NCBI RefSeq assembly: GCF_003063505.1
Contig: NZ_NERW01000002.1
Location: 496,001-560,000 of the forward strand
DNA from: Limnohabitans sp. T6-20
Lineage (GTDB): Bacteria > Pseudomonadota > Gammaproteobacteria > Burkholderiales > Burkholderiaceae_C
Length of the DNA: 64,000 nucleotides
Reading direction: 5' to 3'
How positions within the stretch are numbered: position 1 is the first letter of the stretch; every line of letters begins with the position of its first letter. A program made the position numbers and the translations under genes. Below, piece by piece: positions 12,001-24,000 of this stretch. Below the pieces are notes generated by a model. That model did no database searches. It was not told where the DNA came from and worked only from the letters and a program-made list of their open reading frames with translations.

Positions 12001-15000
12001 AGGCTGTGTTGCTGGAAGGACGCCAGTAGCCCGCTACAGTGGAGTTACCGGTGATGGTCCAGCCGGCCAAGACGTTGCCACCTGTGTTGGCGGAGGTGCC
12101 TTCGGCCAGTGGTTGCGCGTCAAAGCTGGAGTTACCGGTCCAGGTGGCTCGGGCAGGACCGTTGGTGTCAAAGCTCACCCACAGCGGTGCGCTGAAGTCG
12201 GATCGGTTGCCGGCCATGTCGATGGCGCGGGCATAGAACGCACGGGTGCCGTTGGCATAGGGCGCGCCGGTGTAGTTGAAGGTCCAGGTCAGTGTGTCGA
12301 GGTTGACTTCGGCCTGCCCCAGTGGGTTCACACGGTCTGTGTCGTCATAGACCAGCACACCCACAATGTTGCCCGCGAGGCTGCCGCTGATGACAAAGTT
12401 GGTGTTGTAGCGGGTGATGTTGTCGGTGTTGGTGCCGGTGCTGTCGCTGCCGGTGGCTCCTGCACTGGCGCTGTCGGAATCGGCGATCAGGTCCAGGCCC
12501 GTGGGGGCGGCGGTCAAGCCCAGCAGGTTCAGGTCTGGCAGGGTGTAGAAGGCCCCGTCGTTGCCCGCCCGGTCTGTGATCTGAGCGCGGAGGACGTTGA
12601 CATAGGCCCCCGCCACCAAGGCGTTGGCAACAACCGTGAGGTCGGCGTAGCCAGCCGTAATCTGGGCGCTGGTGAGCGTGATGCGGCTGAGCAAAGTGGT
12701 GTTGTTGTACAGGCTCAGCAGGTCGCCTGCCACGGCGTCGCTGGCCAGGCTGGTGCGCAAGTTGAGCACACGTCCGGCGGCGGTGATGGCATCGTCGCTG
12801 CGCAGGCCGGTGTCGCTGGCGGGCGACAGGCTCAGCTGGGTCGGCGCATTCGGCACTTGCAGGTCGATGAAGATCTCCACCGCCTCGCTGGCCGTGCTGG
12901 CGTTGCCCGCGTTGTCAAAGGCGATGGCGCGCAGCAGGTGAGGGCCTGCACCCAGGCTGATGCCGGTGAAGCTGAAAGCGCCTGTGGTGGCGCTGGCCGT
13001 GGCCACTTCGACTTGTTCACCCGCGTCGAGCAGGCCGTTGTTGTTGGTGTCGTCAAACAGCACCACGCGTGCGTTGACCTCGGCCGACCCGTTGAACACC
13101 AAAGCCGTGGCGGTCCGGGTCAGGCCATCGCTGGTGCTGTTGCCTACGTCCAGACCGGCACCGAGTGCCAGCGATGGGGCTTCGCTTTGGTTGTCCACGC
13201 TGACTTTGAGGCTGGCGGTAGCGCCCTCGTTGCCCGCCAGGTCCACGCCCCGCACCGTGAAGTTGTGCATCCCGGCGGTCAGATTGCCTGTGGTGTAGCT
13301 GAAGGTGCTCACACCCAGCTGCGCGCCGCTCAGGCTGGCAATCAGGGTGGTTTTGACGCCGGTGAAGGCGCCTTCCAGGCTTTCGACACCAAAGCCACTG
13401 GCCGCAGCCGAGGTGGCCACGCCGGTGGTGGCGGTGGGTTTGGCCCAGGCCGCATTCAGGCTGACGCTGTTCAAGGTGTGGTCGCCGTTGCGGTAGGCCG
13501 CTGCGGCGGTGCTGGCTTGCAGCTGTCCGTTGACGTCGAGCGAGAGCCAGACTTCGACCATTTGGGTCTGGTCGAGTTCGCTGTTGTACACACCCATGAG
13601 CCAGCGGTCGGCGCTGCCGGTCTTGGCCGTCACCACATCGGCAAGGACTGAACCTGTGATCCCCAGGCCGTTGAGGGTGGCGGCCAAGAGACTGACGTTG
13701 CGCACATCGGGCGGGTATACGCCCAGCGCCGTGGCGCTGCTGCTGAGGAAGGTGCTGTTGTCAAACAGCTCGCGCACCGAGGGGTCGGTGGACGTGTCAT
13801 AGATGTTGAGGCTGACGGCATCGGCAGGCAGATTGCCAGTCAGCGTCAAGCCTGTGGTCTTGCTGGTGATGTTGTCGGTGTTGCTCACACCCATGTCGTC
13901 GCGGGCCAGCAAATCCAGACCCGCGGGGGCGACAGGACCGAGGGTGTCAATGACGGTGGTGTAAGGGGTGGGCGATCTTTCGCCTTCATTGCCGGCCATG
14001 TCCAGCAATGCGGCAGTGAAGCTGTAGCTGCCATTGGCCAGAGGCATGGTGTTGGGGATCGTGATCTCCACCACGCCAGCGGCCACTTGTGCCGCGCTCA
14101 GACCGATCGAGAAGATCAGTGTGCTGCCGTTGTACAGGCGCACCTGTTCCCCGGGCTGCGCATCGGCAGGCAGGGTCATGCGCAAAGTGGGGGTGTTGTC
14201 TGAGGTGACGCGGTCACCCGTGCTGATGCCAGCAGGCGAACCTGACAAAGGCGTGTCGCTGGCGGCCAGCAATTCGACCACGCCGGGCTGGCCAGGCGGG
14301 GTGGATTTGACGGTCACGGTCAAGGCCTCAGAGACCTCACCCATGGGCATGCCGGTGGTGGCGTTGTAGGCGTAAGCGCGGATCACATTGGTGCCGCTGC
14401 GCAGACCGACCGAGGCGACGCTGAAAGCGCCCGTGGTGGCATTGGCCGTGGCGGGTGCGCCGATGGCCTCACCCAAGGAATAGCGGCCGTTGCCATCGAG
14501 GTCAACAAACAACTGCACCTTGGCACCCGGGGTCATCATGCCGTTGATGGTGACACTGCCCAGGTTGGTGATGCCGTCATTGCGGCTCAGGCCTGTTTCA
14601 CTGGCGGCGGCCAATTGCAGCTTGCCCAGCTGCAGCACAGGGGCGAGTTCGGTGGCGTTGATGACCAATTGCAGGACGTTGGAGCCGGGGCTGATGTTGC
14701 CTGCGGCGTCCACGGCCTTGGCGGTGATCCAGTGCACCCCTTCGCTCAGGGGGGCGCCGTCGTAGGTGAAGCTGAAGGTGTCGGCAGAACCGGGCGCTGC
14801 GCTGCCGATGTAGGTTTCGCCATCGAACAGGTCGATGCGGCGGACATCGGTGGCGATGTTGGCCCCCGTGAGGGTGAAACCTGTGGCTTTGGCGGTGACT
14901 TTGTCGGAGCTGTTGGCGCCGGTGTCGTCTTGCGCCATCAGTGCCAAGGTGTTGGGGGCCACCGGGGCCGTGCGGTCGACTGTCAACCAAGGCAGGTTGC

Positions 15001-18000
15001 CCCGTGTGGTCGAAATCGGGCTGGCGTTGCCAGCGGCATCGGTGATGCGGGCAAAGATGCCCGACCCGCCTGTGGTGCCGTTGTAGTCGCCAGCCAAAGC
15101 CACGGTGCTGGTCAAGTCGACCCAGCCGCGCGACAGGTCGAGGGCGTCAAGGCGCGTCAGGCCAATTTGGTAGGACAGTCCGCCCGTGCTGTAGCGGTAC
15201 AGCTGCAGCAAATCGCCTTCCACCACTTCGGGCGGCAGACTGATGCGGAAAGTGGGCCGCTCGATGGAGGTGATGGCATCGTTGCCAAACAGACCATTGT
15301 CTTGGCCGGGGGCCAAAACCACGCCCAGCGGTTGAGGTGCGCCGGTGTCCACGCGCACATTGAGGGTGCTGCTGGCGACGCTGGTGTTGCCTGCTTTGTC
15401 GGTCTGAATGATGCGCAGGCTGTGGTCGCCTTCGCTCAATGAGGTCGCCAAAGTCAGCGTGAAGGCACCGTTGGTGCCCACGGTGCCGTTGGCCCCTGCG
15501 CTGGGGTAGGTCCAGGTGTCGATGGTGAGTTCTTCGCCGGTGTCGAGCTTGCCGTTGCCGTTGCGGTCATCAAAGACGCGCAAAGTGGCATCGGCTTCGC
15601 CCTGGCCCTGGATGCGCAAGCTGTTCTTGATGCGGGTGATGCCATCGCCACGTGCACCGCTGTCGCTGGCGGCCACCAGCATGAGCGATTGCGGTGCCGA
15701 GACCACGCTGTCAATCGTCAGCGTGAGGGCAGTGGAGACCAGGCTGCGGTTGCCTGCGCGGTCAACGGCGACAGCCGTGATTTGGTAAGTGCCGTTGGCC
15801 AATGGCGTGGCCGTGCTGGGGTAGAAAAAGGCCCAGGTGTTGGCATCGTTGACGCCGGTGCTGCCCAAAAGTTGGTTGTTGGCATAGAGCCAGACTGCGG
15901 TGACGTTTTGGTCGGCCGTGACGGTGCCGGTGAACGACAAACCGTTGGCGCGTCGCACCAGGTTGTCAGCGGCATGGTTGCTGTAGTAGGTGTTGCCCCT
16001 GTCATCGCCCTTGTTCAGGTCGGGCGCAGAGGGTGCTGTGGGTGCGACCGTGTCGATCGACAGGATTTGCAGCCAGGTGCTGGCGCTTTCTTGGTTGCCC
16101 GTGCTGTTGAGTCGCACGATGCTGGCTTTGATGGCCGTGGCATCGGCATACACGGTGCCCGCGGCGCTGCCGGTGCCGGTCAGCGGGGCTTGGGCTTGCA
16201 GTTGCAGCCAGCCTTGGGCCACGTCTTCTGCACTGAGGGTGACGCGGTTGACTTCGGTGCTGCCTTGCAACAGACGCACCACATCGCCGACTTGCACGGT
16301 GTCGGTGTTCAGTCCAATTTCAAAAATCGGGGCCAGTTGCTGGGTGATGCTGTCGGACGCACTCACGCCGGTGTCGGTGGCGCCCGTGATGCGCACGTAG
16401 CTGGGGGCCAGTGGGTCGGTTGGAACAGTGGTCATCAACAGATCGTTGATGCTGCTGTCCAAGCTCACATTGCCTGCCAAATCAATTGCTTGTACCGTCA
16501 CCTGATAAGCGGTGGCGCTGGCAGTCAGCGCTTGCGCGCGGGGCAGGGTCAGGCCCCAAGTGCCTTGGCTGGTGTTCAGCGTCAGGCCTTCAAGGGTGGT
16601 GTAAGTCACACCAGCCAAGGTGGCGGTGCGTCCTGCCACATCGCTGTAGGCTTTGCCGTTCACATAGACAAACAGACGGTCGGTGTCGTTTTTGTCATAG
16701 CTGCCGGTCAGCGTGGGGGTGGAGGTGGCGTTGCTGATTTGTTGCAGCAGCACGGTTGGGCGCAGTGGGGCCGATTTGTCAATCACCACCGGGGTGGCGC
16801 TGCTGGGGTTGCTCCAAAGGCCCGCTTTGTCTTGCTGGATGACGCGCAAGAAGTGCCCGCCCAGACCCAGTTCGATGTTGATGAAGTCGTATTTGCCGGC
16901 GCTGTCGGCAGTCACCTGGGCAATTTGCTCCAGGTCTTCCAACAGACCGTTGTTGTCGCGGTCGTCGTACAGGCGCACCACGGCTGCCGGGTTGGCAAAG
17001 CCTGTGAAGGCCAGACCTGTGTGGGTACTGGTCACACCGTCGTTGTTCAGGCGGCCGGTATCGACCGTGGACAAGAGGCTGGGGGCCCACAGTTTGGCTG
17101 GCGCATTGGCGTCAAAGGTGACCATCAGCGGCAAAGACCGGTTGCTGACGTTGCCTGCTTCGTCGGTCGCGGTGAGGCTGAACACCCGTGTGGTGGCGTT
17201 GTAGGCCGTGCCGGTGTAGTTGAATGACCAGCTGGTGCTGCTGAGCATTTGCGCCAAGCCCAGCGAAGTGTCGCCGTCAAACAGCTCCACACGGCGGGTG
17301 CCAGTGGGCACCGTGCCGTACAAGCTGAAGCCTTTGTTGACCACGGTGATGCCATCGGTGCGACTGGTGCCGCTGTCGTCCATGCCCTCGAGCAGCGGGG
17401 CAGGGGGGGTGAATGGGGCAGTGTCTGGGTTGGGTGCCAGCGTGTCGGTCTGCAGGCTGGGCAGCACGTTCATGCGGCCGACGTTGCCAGCAATGTCGAC
17501 CACATAGGCACCGATGTAGTAGCCGCTGGCCGTGGTCCAGGATCGGTCGGCCATCACTTGGCGGCTTTCGATGTCGACAAAGCCACGCCCGCCATCGACG
17601 ATGTCGGCAGCGGTCAGTTCATAGGTGCCCAGTACATAAGCATGTGTTGGGTTGCTGAAATAACCGGCATAGGTCAACCAGACCACATCACCCACTTGGG
17701 CATCGGTGGGCAAGGTGATGCGGAACGTCGGTGTGTTGTCGGCCGTCAGTCGGTCGTTGCTGCGCAGGCCCGTGTCCGAGCTGGGCAGCAAGCTGATGGC
17801 GGGCGGCGGAGACGCCGGCTGGCGGTCAACGGTCAGGGGCATCGAGGCTGAGGCCAGGCTGATGTTGCCCTCGGCATCGGACGAGATGGCCCGCAGTTTG
17901 TGGTTGCCAGAACCCAGGTTGATGGTGCCGGTGAAAGCCCCCGTGACGGCGTCTGCTGTCACGGCAGTCAGCATTTCACCGTCGTCGATCAGGTTGTTGT

Positions 18001-21000
18001 CGTTCAGATCGTCAAAGATGCTGACGTTCACGCCTGGCTCAGCCATGCCGCTGATGCGCAAACCGGTGGTCAGGTTGGTGGTGCCATCGGTGTTGTCCGA
18101 GCCACTGTCGTCCAAGGGGTTGAGTGACAGGCGGCTGGGGGGGGGCAGTTTGTCATCGAAGACCACGCGCACGCTGGCGTTCAAGCCGGGCAAGCCCAGC
18201 ACGTCGATGGACCGGGCTTCCAGCAGATAGCTGCCCGGCGTGAGTGCCAAGCCGTTGTAGGTGAAGCTGAAAGCGAACGGATCTTCGGCGTCGGGGTAGG
18301 CGTCGCCCAAGAGCACGCCGTTGGCGTAAATCTGGACCGAAACGGCCGTGGCACTGGCTTTGCCGGTGACGGTGAAACCCGTGGTGCGGTTGGTTCGGTT
18401 GTCGGTGTTGCTGGCGCCGGTGTCGTCCTCGGGCAGCAGCTTGAATTCGGTGGGGGCGGCAATGCCGGTGGTGCGAATCACCAGTGAGCGCATTTGCACG
18501 TCGGGGCTGGCGTTGCCCGCTTTGTCAACCAAACGGACCTTTAATGTGGTGTAAGTGCCATCGGGCAGGCGCGACGCGGCCGTGATGGGCATGTCGATGG
18601 CGGCACTGGCCAGATCGCGCAGCGTCACGCTTTGGCGAATGATGACGGTGCTGCCGTTCATCAGCAGCACTTCGTCGCCCAACTCCACGCCCAAAGGCAA
18701 GCTCAGGGTCAGTGTCGGGTTGGGGTTGCTGCTGACGGTTTCGCCCGCATCGTTAAGGACTTCGAGGCCCCCCACGCTGCTGAGTTGGGCGTAGTTGGGC
18801 GTGAAGGGAAGGTCCAGATCGACCCGGATGTTCACGGGCTGGCCCAGCAAGCTGGTGACGCTGACACCGCCAGACATGAAGGTTTGGCGCGCCAAGATGG
18901 TGTGCAGGCCGGTGCCCAGCTCGATGTCGGCTGCAAAGGTGCCTGTGGCGTCGGTGATGGTGCTGGCTGCGGCGGCGACCAGGTTGGCCACCACGGTGCT
19001 GCCGTTGACGTTGTAGGTGGTCCGCTTTTCGCCGCTGTCGAGGATGCCGTTTTGGTTGACGTCTTCAAAAATCTCGACCGTGGCACCGGGGTTGGCGATG
19101 CCTTTGAATGTCAAGCGGGTTTGGCTGGTGATGCCATCGCTGTTGACAGGGCCTGTGTCGTCGGTTGCGTCCAGCCAGAACTGGTTGCGCTGGTAGGCCG
19201 ATGCGTCGATGCGCAAGAACAGGGCGCTCGAAGCCCGACCTTCCAAGCCGTTGGCATGCACGCCACGGGCATAGACGGTGTAAACACCATCGGCCAGCGC
19301 TGGGCCGTTGTAGGTGAAGGACCACGCGCCGCCTTGTGTGGCCGGTTGCACGGAGCCGAGCAAAGTGGTGCCGGCGTAGATGTTGATCTGGCTGGCCGTG
19401 CTGCCTGCCGTGGCGATGCCTGTGACGGTCCAGCCGGTGGCTTTGCGTGTCACCAGATCGGTGCTGCTGGAGCCCGTGTCGTCGGCCGTGGTGAAGGCGA
19501 TGTTGGGGGCCGTGGGCACGGTGGTGGGCATCACGTCCAGGCGCAGGTAGGCCTGGTCGCTGGTCATGGCGCTGGTGTTGCCTGCTGCGTCCAGTGCGCG
19601 CGCATACAAGTAGAGCGTGCCTTCGGGCAGGATGATGGTGCTGCGGATGTCGACATAACCGCGCACCAGGTCGGTGGCGGTCAGGCCCGTGGCACCCAGC
19701 ATGTTGGTGCTGACGGCTGAAGCACCGTTGTAGACCTCAATGCGGTCGCCGACCCGGGCGTTTGGGGCCAGCTGAACACGCACCGTGGGCCGAGCGTTCT
19801 GGATCACACCATCGGCGCTGAACAGGCCATCGTCTTGGCCTGGGGCCAGAAACACGCCCAGTGGGGCTTGGGGCGCGCGGTCAATGCGGATGGCCAAGGC
19901 ATCGCTGGCCACGCTCACGTTGCCCGCTGCGTCTGTCTGGATCACGCGCAGGCGGTGGCTGCCCTCGGCCAGTTGGTTGGCGTCGATGTAAATGCTGAAA
20001 TTGCCGCGCCAATCGGTCCACTGGTACACGGCGGGGTTGTAGATGGCCAGTTCTTCGCCTGCATCCATGACACCGTTGTTGTTGGTGTCGTCAAAAATGC
20101 GAAGGCTGTTGTTGTAGGTGTAGTTGGTGCCATCCCAGTAGGGTTGGGTCAGCAGGGACGGGTCGGCTCTTCCTGTGATCAGCATGAAGCTGTCGATGGC
20201 TCGCGAGGTGATGTTGTCACCCTTGACGCCCGAGTCCCAGCTGGTGTGGATGGCCAGGTTGCCAGGTTTGCCAATGGCCGTGTCAATGGTCAGTGTCAGC
20301 GGGGCAGAGGCATTGCTGCGGTTGCCTGCGGCATCGACGGCGACGATGGTGATGTCGTGCTTGCCATCGGCCAGGGGCTCTGCGGTGGCGGGCAGGAAAA
20401 AGCTCCAGCGGTTGTCGGCGGTGACGCCGGTGCGGCCCAGCAGGCGATCTTCCGCCCAGACTTCGACGCTGACGGTGCCTTGGTTCGCATGCACCCAGCC
20501 CGTCAGGTTGAATTGGTTGCCACGCGGCAGGCGGTTGTCGGTTTGGTCTTGTGGGACTTCCGGGTTGCCCAAGTCGTCGCCACGTTCGAGCGCGGTCGAG
20601 TACGGTGCGGGAGGCGCCACGTTGTCGACCGACAGCGTTTGTAGCGTGACCGAGGCGCTGGCCTGGAACGCGCCGTTTTGCACGCGCAGCACTTGCGCCG
20701 TGATGGCGTTGCTGTTGGCGGTGTTGTAGACGGTGCTGCCGTTGAACAAGGTGTGCGCTTGCAAGTCCACCCAGTAAACCGGTGAGCCCGATGAGCCGCG
20801 GTTGACCAAGTCGGCAGCCGAGAGTGTGTGGCGCAAAACCTCGGTGGTGCCCAGGCCTAAGCGAACGGTGTCGCCCGCTTGCACGCTGCTGGGCAATGCA
20901 ATGCGCAACACAGGGGCCAGCAGGCGCGTGATGTTGTCGCCCAACGTGGCGCTGTCGCCCGCAGCCGCCAGGCTGATGCCCAAGGGGGTGAGTTCGCTGC

Positions 21001-24000
21001 GCACAAAGCTGAAACCCACGCCGCTCATGGCGGTGCTGCTCACGCCATTGCGCACACTGGCTGGCGAGCTGCCCGACGGCATGATCATGACCGAGACTGT
21101 TTTGGTCTCACTCACCGCCACCAAACCCGCATGGACTGCGGCGATGTTCAGGTTGGTGTTCAGGTCATAGAGGTCCGAACCTACAAGGGTGTTGCCCAAC
21201 TGGGCTTGTCCGGTCACGCTGAAGCTGTAGAGCTGGCCGATTTGGCTGGCGTAGGCGTTCAGGTTGGCGGGTGTGGAGATCGGGATGCCTGCGCCGCTGA
21301 GGTTGGCACTGCTCAAACGCAATTGGTCGCGGCTGTTGCTGATCACGCGGTTGCCTGCCAAGTCCGTGGCCATCACGGTGACGGTGTAGAGCGAACCTGC
21401 CAAGGTCGAGCTCAACTCGCGTTCGCGTGCAATGTCCAGGCTCCAGGTGCCATTGGCTGCATTCAAGACCAGGCCTGCCACGGTGATGGTGGCGGTGCCA
21501 TCGATCGTGACCGATGTGCCTGCGGCCACGCCGTAGACCACGTTGTTGATGCGCACCACCAGTTGTTCGGTGTTGCTGGCGTCGTAGGTGCCCGACAAGG
21601 TCGGTGTACGGCTGCCGGTGTCGCAGAAAAAGACCGTGGGGGTGGCCGGTGGCTGGGTGTCTGTGTTCACGCGCAGGGCAGTGCCGGGCGCGCTCCAATT
21701 GCCCGCAAGGTCGTTTTGAATCACGCGCAGGTTGTGAACGCCTGGGGCCAGGTACAAGTTGCTGAAGGTGTAGACCCCTAGTGCGTTGGCCGTGGCGGTG
21801 GCGATCACGGAGCCATTGACCGGATCACCCAAGCTGCTCAGGCCGGTGTTGCTGGCGCTGCTGCCATAGTCGAGCAGGCGCACCTGTGCCGAAGGGGCTG
21901 CCACCCCTGAGACCACCAGGGTGGAGGTCAGGTTGGTGATGCCATCTGTGCTGCTCAAGCCGCTGTCGCTGGCCGCCGTCAGGCTGGGTGCGTCCAGTGT
22001 TGACGGGGCACTGGTGTCGATGCTGAAATTGAGCGCTGCGCTTTCGGCAGACCAGTTGCCCGCCAAGTCCATGGCGCGTGCGCGCAAGGTGTAGTTGCCG
22101 TCTGCGAGGGCGTCGCCGGTGTAGGTGTAGGTCCAGTACGAACTGTCCGAAAACGACAGTGTGCCCAACTCGGTGCTGGTGCCATCGGGCTTGTACAGGC
22201 GCAAGGCAATCAGGCGTGTGTCGGTGCTGGCGAGGCCCCGCACACTGAAGCCGGTGTTCAGCGCTATGGCCTTGTCGGTGCTGGAGCGGCCGGTGTCGCT
22301 GTTGAGTAAAAGCTCCAGTGGGGTCCCTGGATACTGGGGGTTGCCGTAGGGCGCATCGGGTGCGGTGGTGTCCACACGCAGCAGCGGAATGGACCAGACC
22401 GGGTCGGTCGAGCTGACATTGCCAGCTTGGTCGGTGATGACGCCGCGCCATTGCTGGAAGTAACTGCCTTGGCCGATGGCCGCATCGGGCACGATGTCAA
22501 TGTAGCCCCGCGAGATGTCTTCTGCAGTCAGAGTCCGGGTGGCCTCCACCAAGGAAGATCGACGCAATTCGAACTTCATGCCTGCGTTGGCCGCATAGGC
22601 CGCCGACACGCCGCTCGCCAGGGTGGGCAGCTGGAAGCGGAAGGTGGGGTAGGGGTTGTTGGTGATCAGGTCGCTGCCCAGCAAACCGGTGTCGCTGGTC
22701 TGCTGGTTGTCGTTGACCAGAGTGGCCACGCCGGGGCTCAAGGTGGCCTCGAGGTCGATGGTGATGAACAAAGCCTGGCTGACGGGGCTTCGGCTGCCAT
22801 CACTTTCCACCTGCACCGCCATGATGCGGTGGGTGCCTGCGCCCAGTTCGATGTCGTGGGTGAACACGCCGTAAGTGGCGGTGGCGGTGATGTTGGTGGC
22901 CAGCACTTCGCCATCGTCCAGCTGGCCGTTGTTGTTGATGTCGTTGAAAAGCCAGACTTTTTTGCCGGGCTGGGCGACGCCGCCGACCGTCAAAGCGCTG
23001 GTGTTGCGCGTGATGGCGTCGCGGTTACTGGCCCCGGTGTCGTCGGCAGTGGCCAAGGACAGAGAGTGCGGTTGTGGCCATGCGGCCGAGTTGCTGGTCA
23101 GGCGCAAGGTGACAGGGAACAAGCCGGCGATAGGGGTTTCGCTGGTGACCACACTGAAGGTGCTGGCGGTGTTGGTGACGGCTGTCACGCTGGGCAGGGT
23201 CACGCTGCTGAAGCTGCCTGTGGCCGTGGCATTGCTGTTGATCAGACGCCAGGAGCCACCGGTCACATCGGCAAAGCTCGACAAGCCATTGACCACCAGG
23301 TTGCCCGCCAGGTTGAGGCTGGTCACACCCAGAATCTGGTCGTCTGTCAGGCTGTTGCCGTTCGGGTCCAGGTCCATGACCAGGGTACTGCCCGCGAGCA
23401 GACTCAGGCTGTTGCTGATGGTCAGCAGGCCCGGCAGTGAGGTGTTGCCCAAACGTTGACCGGGGCTGAGCGTGCCGCCCGACTGCACCGTGACGGCTCC
23501 GGCGGTGCTGCCGTTGCCTGCCAGGGTAGCGCCGGTGTTGACGGTCATGGCCGAGGCGGCCAGGCCACCATTGAGGGTGAGCATGCCGCCATTCAGGGTG
23601 GTGGCTCCGGTGTAGGTGTTGGCCCCTGTGAGGGTCCATTCTCCCGTACCGGCTTTGGTGACGCCGCCGGTGCCCGAGATGACGCCGCTGAACTGGGTGG
23701 ACAGGTTGTTGGTGCCGGTGCTCAGGGTGCCTGCACCCAGAACGACCGAGCCTGCGCCCGCGAGGGAGCCAACGCGTTGGGCCACAGCCCCGAGGGTGAA
23801 AGTGGCCCCATTGGCCACGCTCAAGGCGGTTTGGTTGGACAAACGGTCAGCGCCCGACAAGGTCAGGCCCCCCGTGGTGATCCGGGTCTCACCGGTGTAG
23901 CTGTTGGCACCTGACAGCGTCAAAGTGCCTGTGCCGTTTTTGCTCAGATTGCCGCTGCCTGCGATGCTGCCGGAGAAGGTGGTGCTCGTGGCGTTGCCAA

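Larger units (their letters stand above)
1..23100 (-). repeat. Ig-like domain array of the giant protein
   Basis: Roughly 70 tandem units estimated from a period of about 300-330 nt; they were not counted exactly. Each unit ends in D(x)AGN(x)S and a short linker such as IDTxAP. At least three types are visible. Type A has GxAxPGxxVxLFxDxNNNG and DxGE, and ends in a GxHxLRAxxxDxAGN strand. Type B has PTFRxxLPxxxxxGDxVxLY and DIxxGYVDI. Type C has FTLTGxxxxxVxxIxIF and WSFxYTGxALADGxY. From about 23 kb down to about 7 kb the types mostly follow A-B-C; below about 5 kb the units are shorter and more uniform. Bacterial Ig-like arrays normally act as long stalks. Confidence 0.85.

Noticed and set aside
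1-23100. RTX nonapeptide calcium repeats
   Set aside because: No GGxGxDxxx runs were seen. The calcium-type motifs present are DxNxNGxxD loops inside Ig units. RTX repeats may exist beyond position 1.
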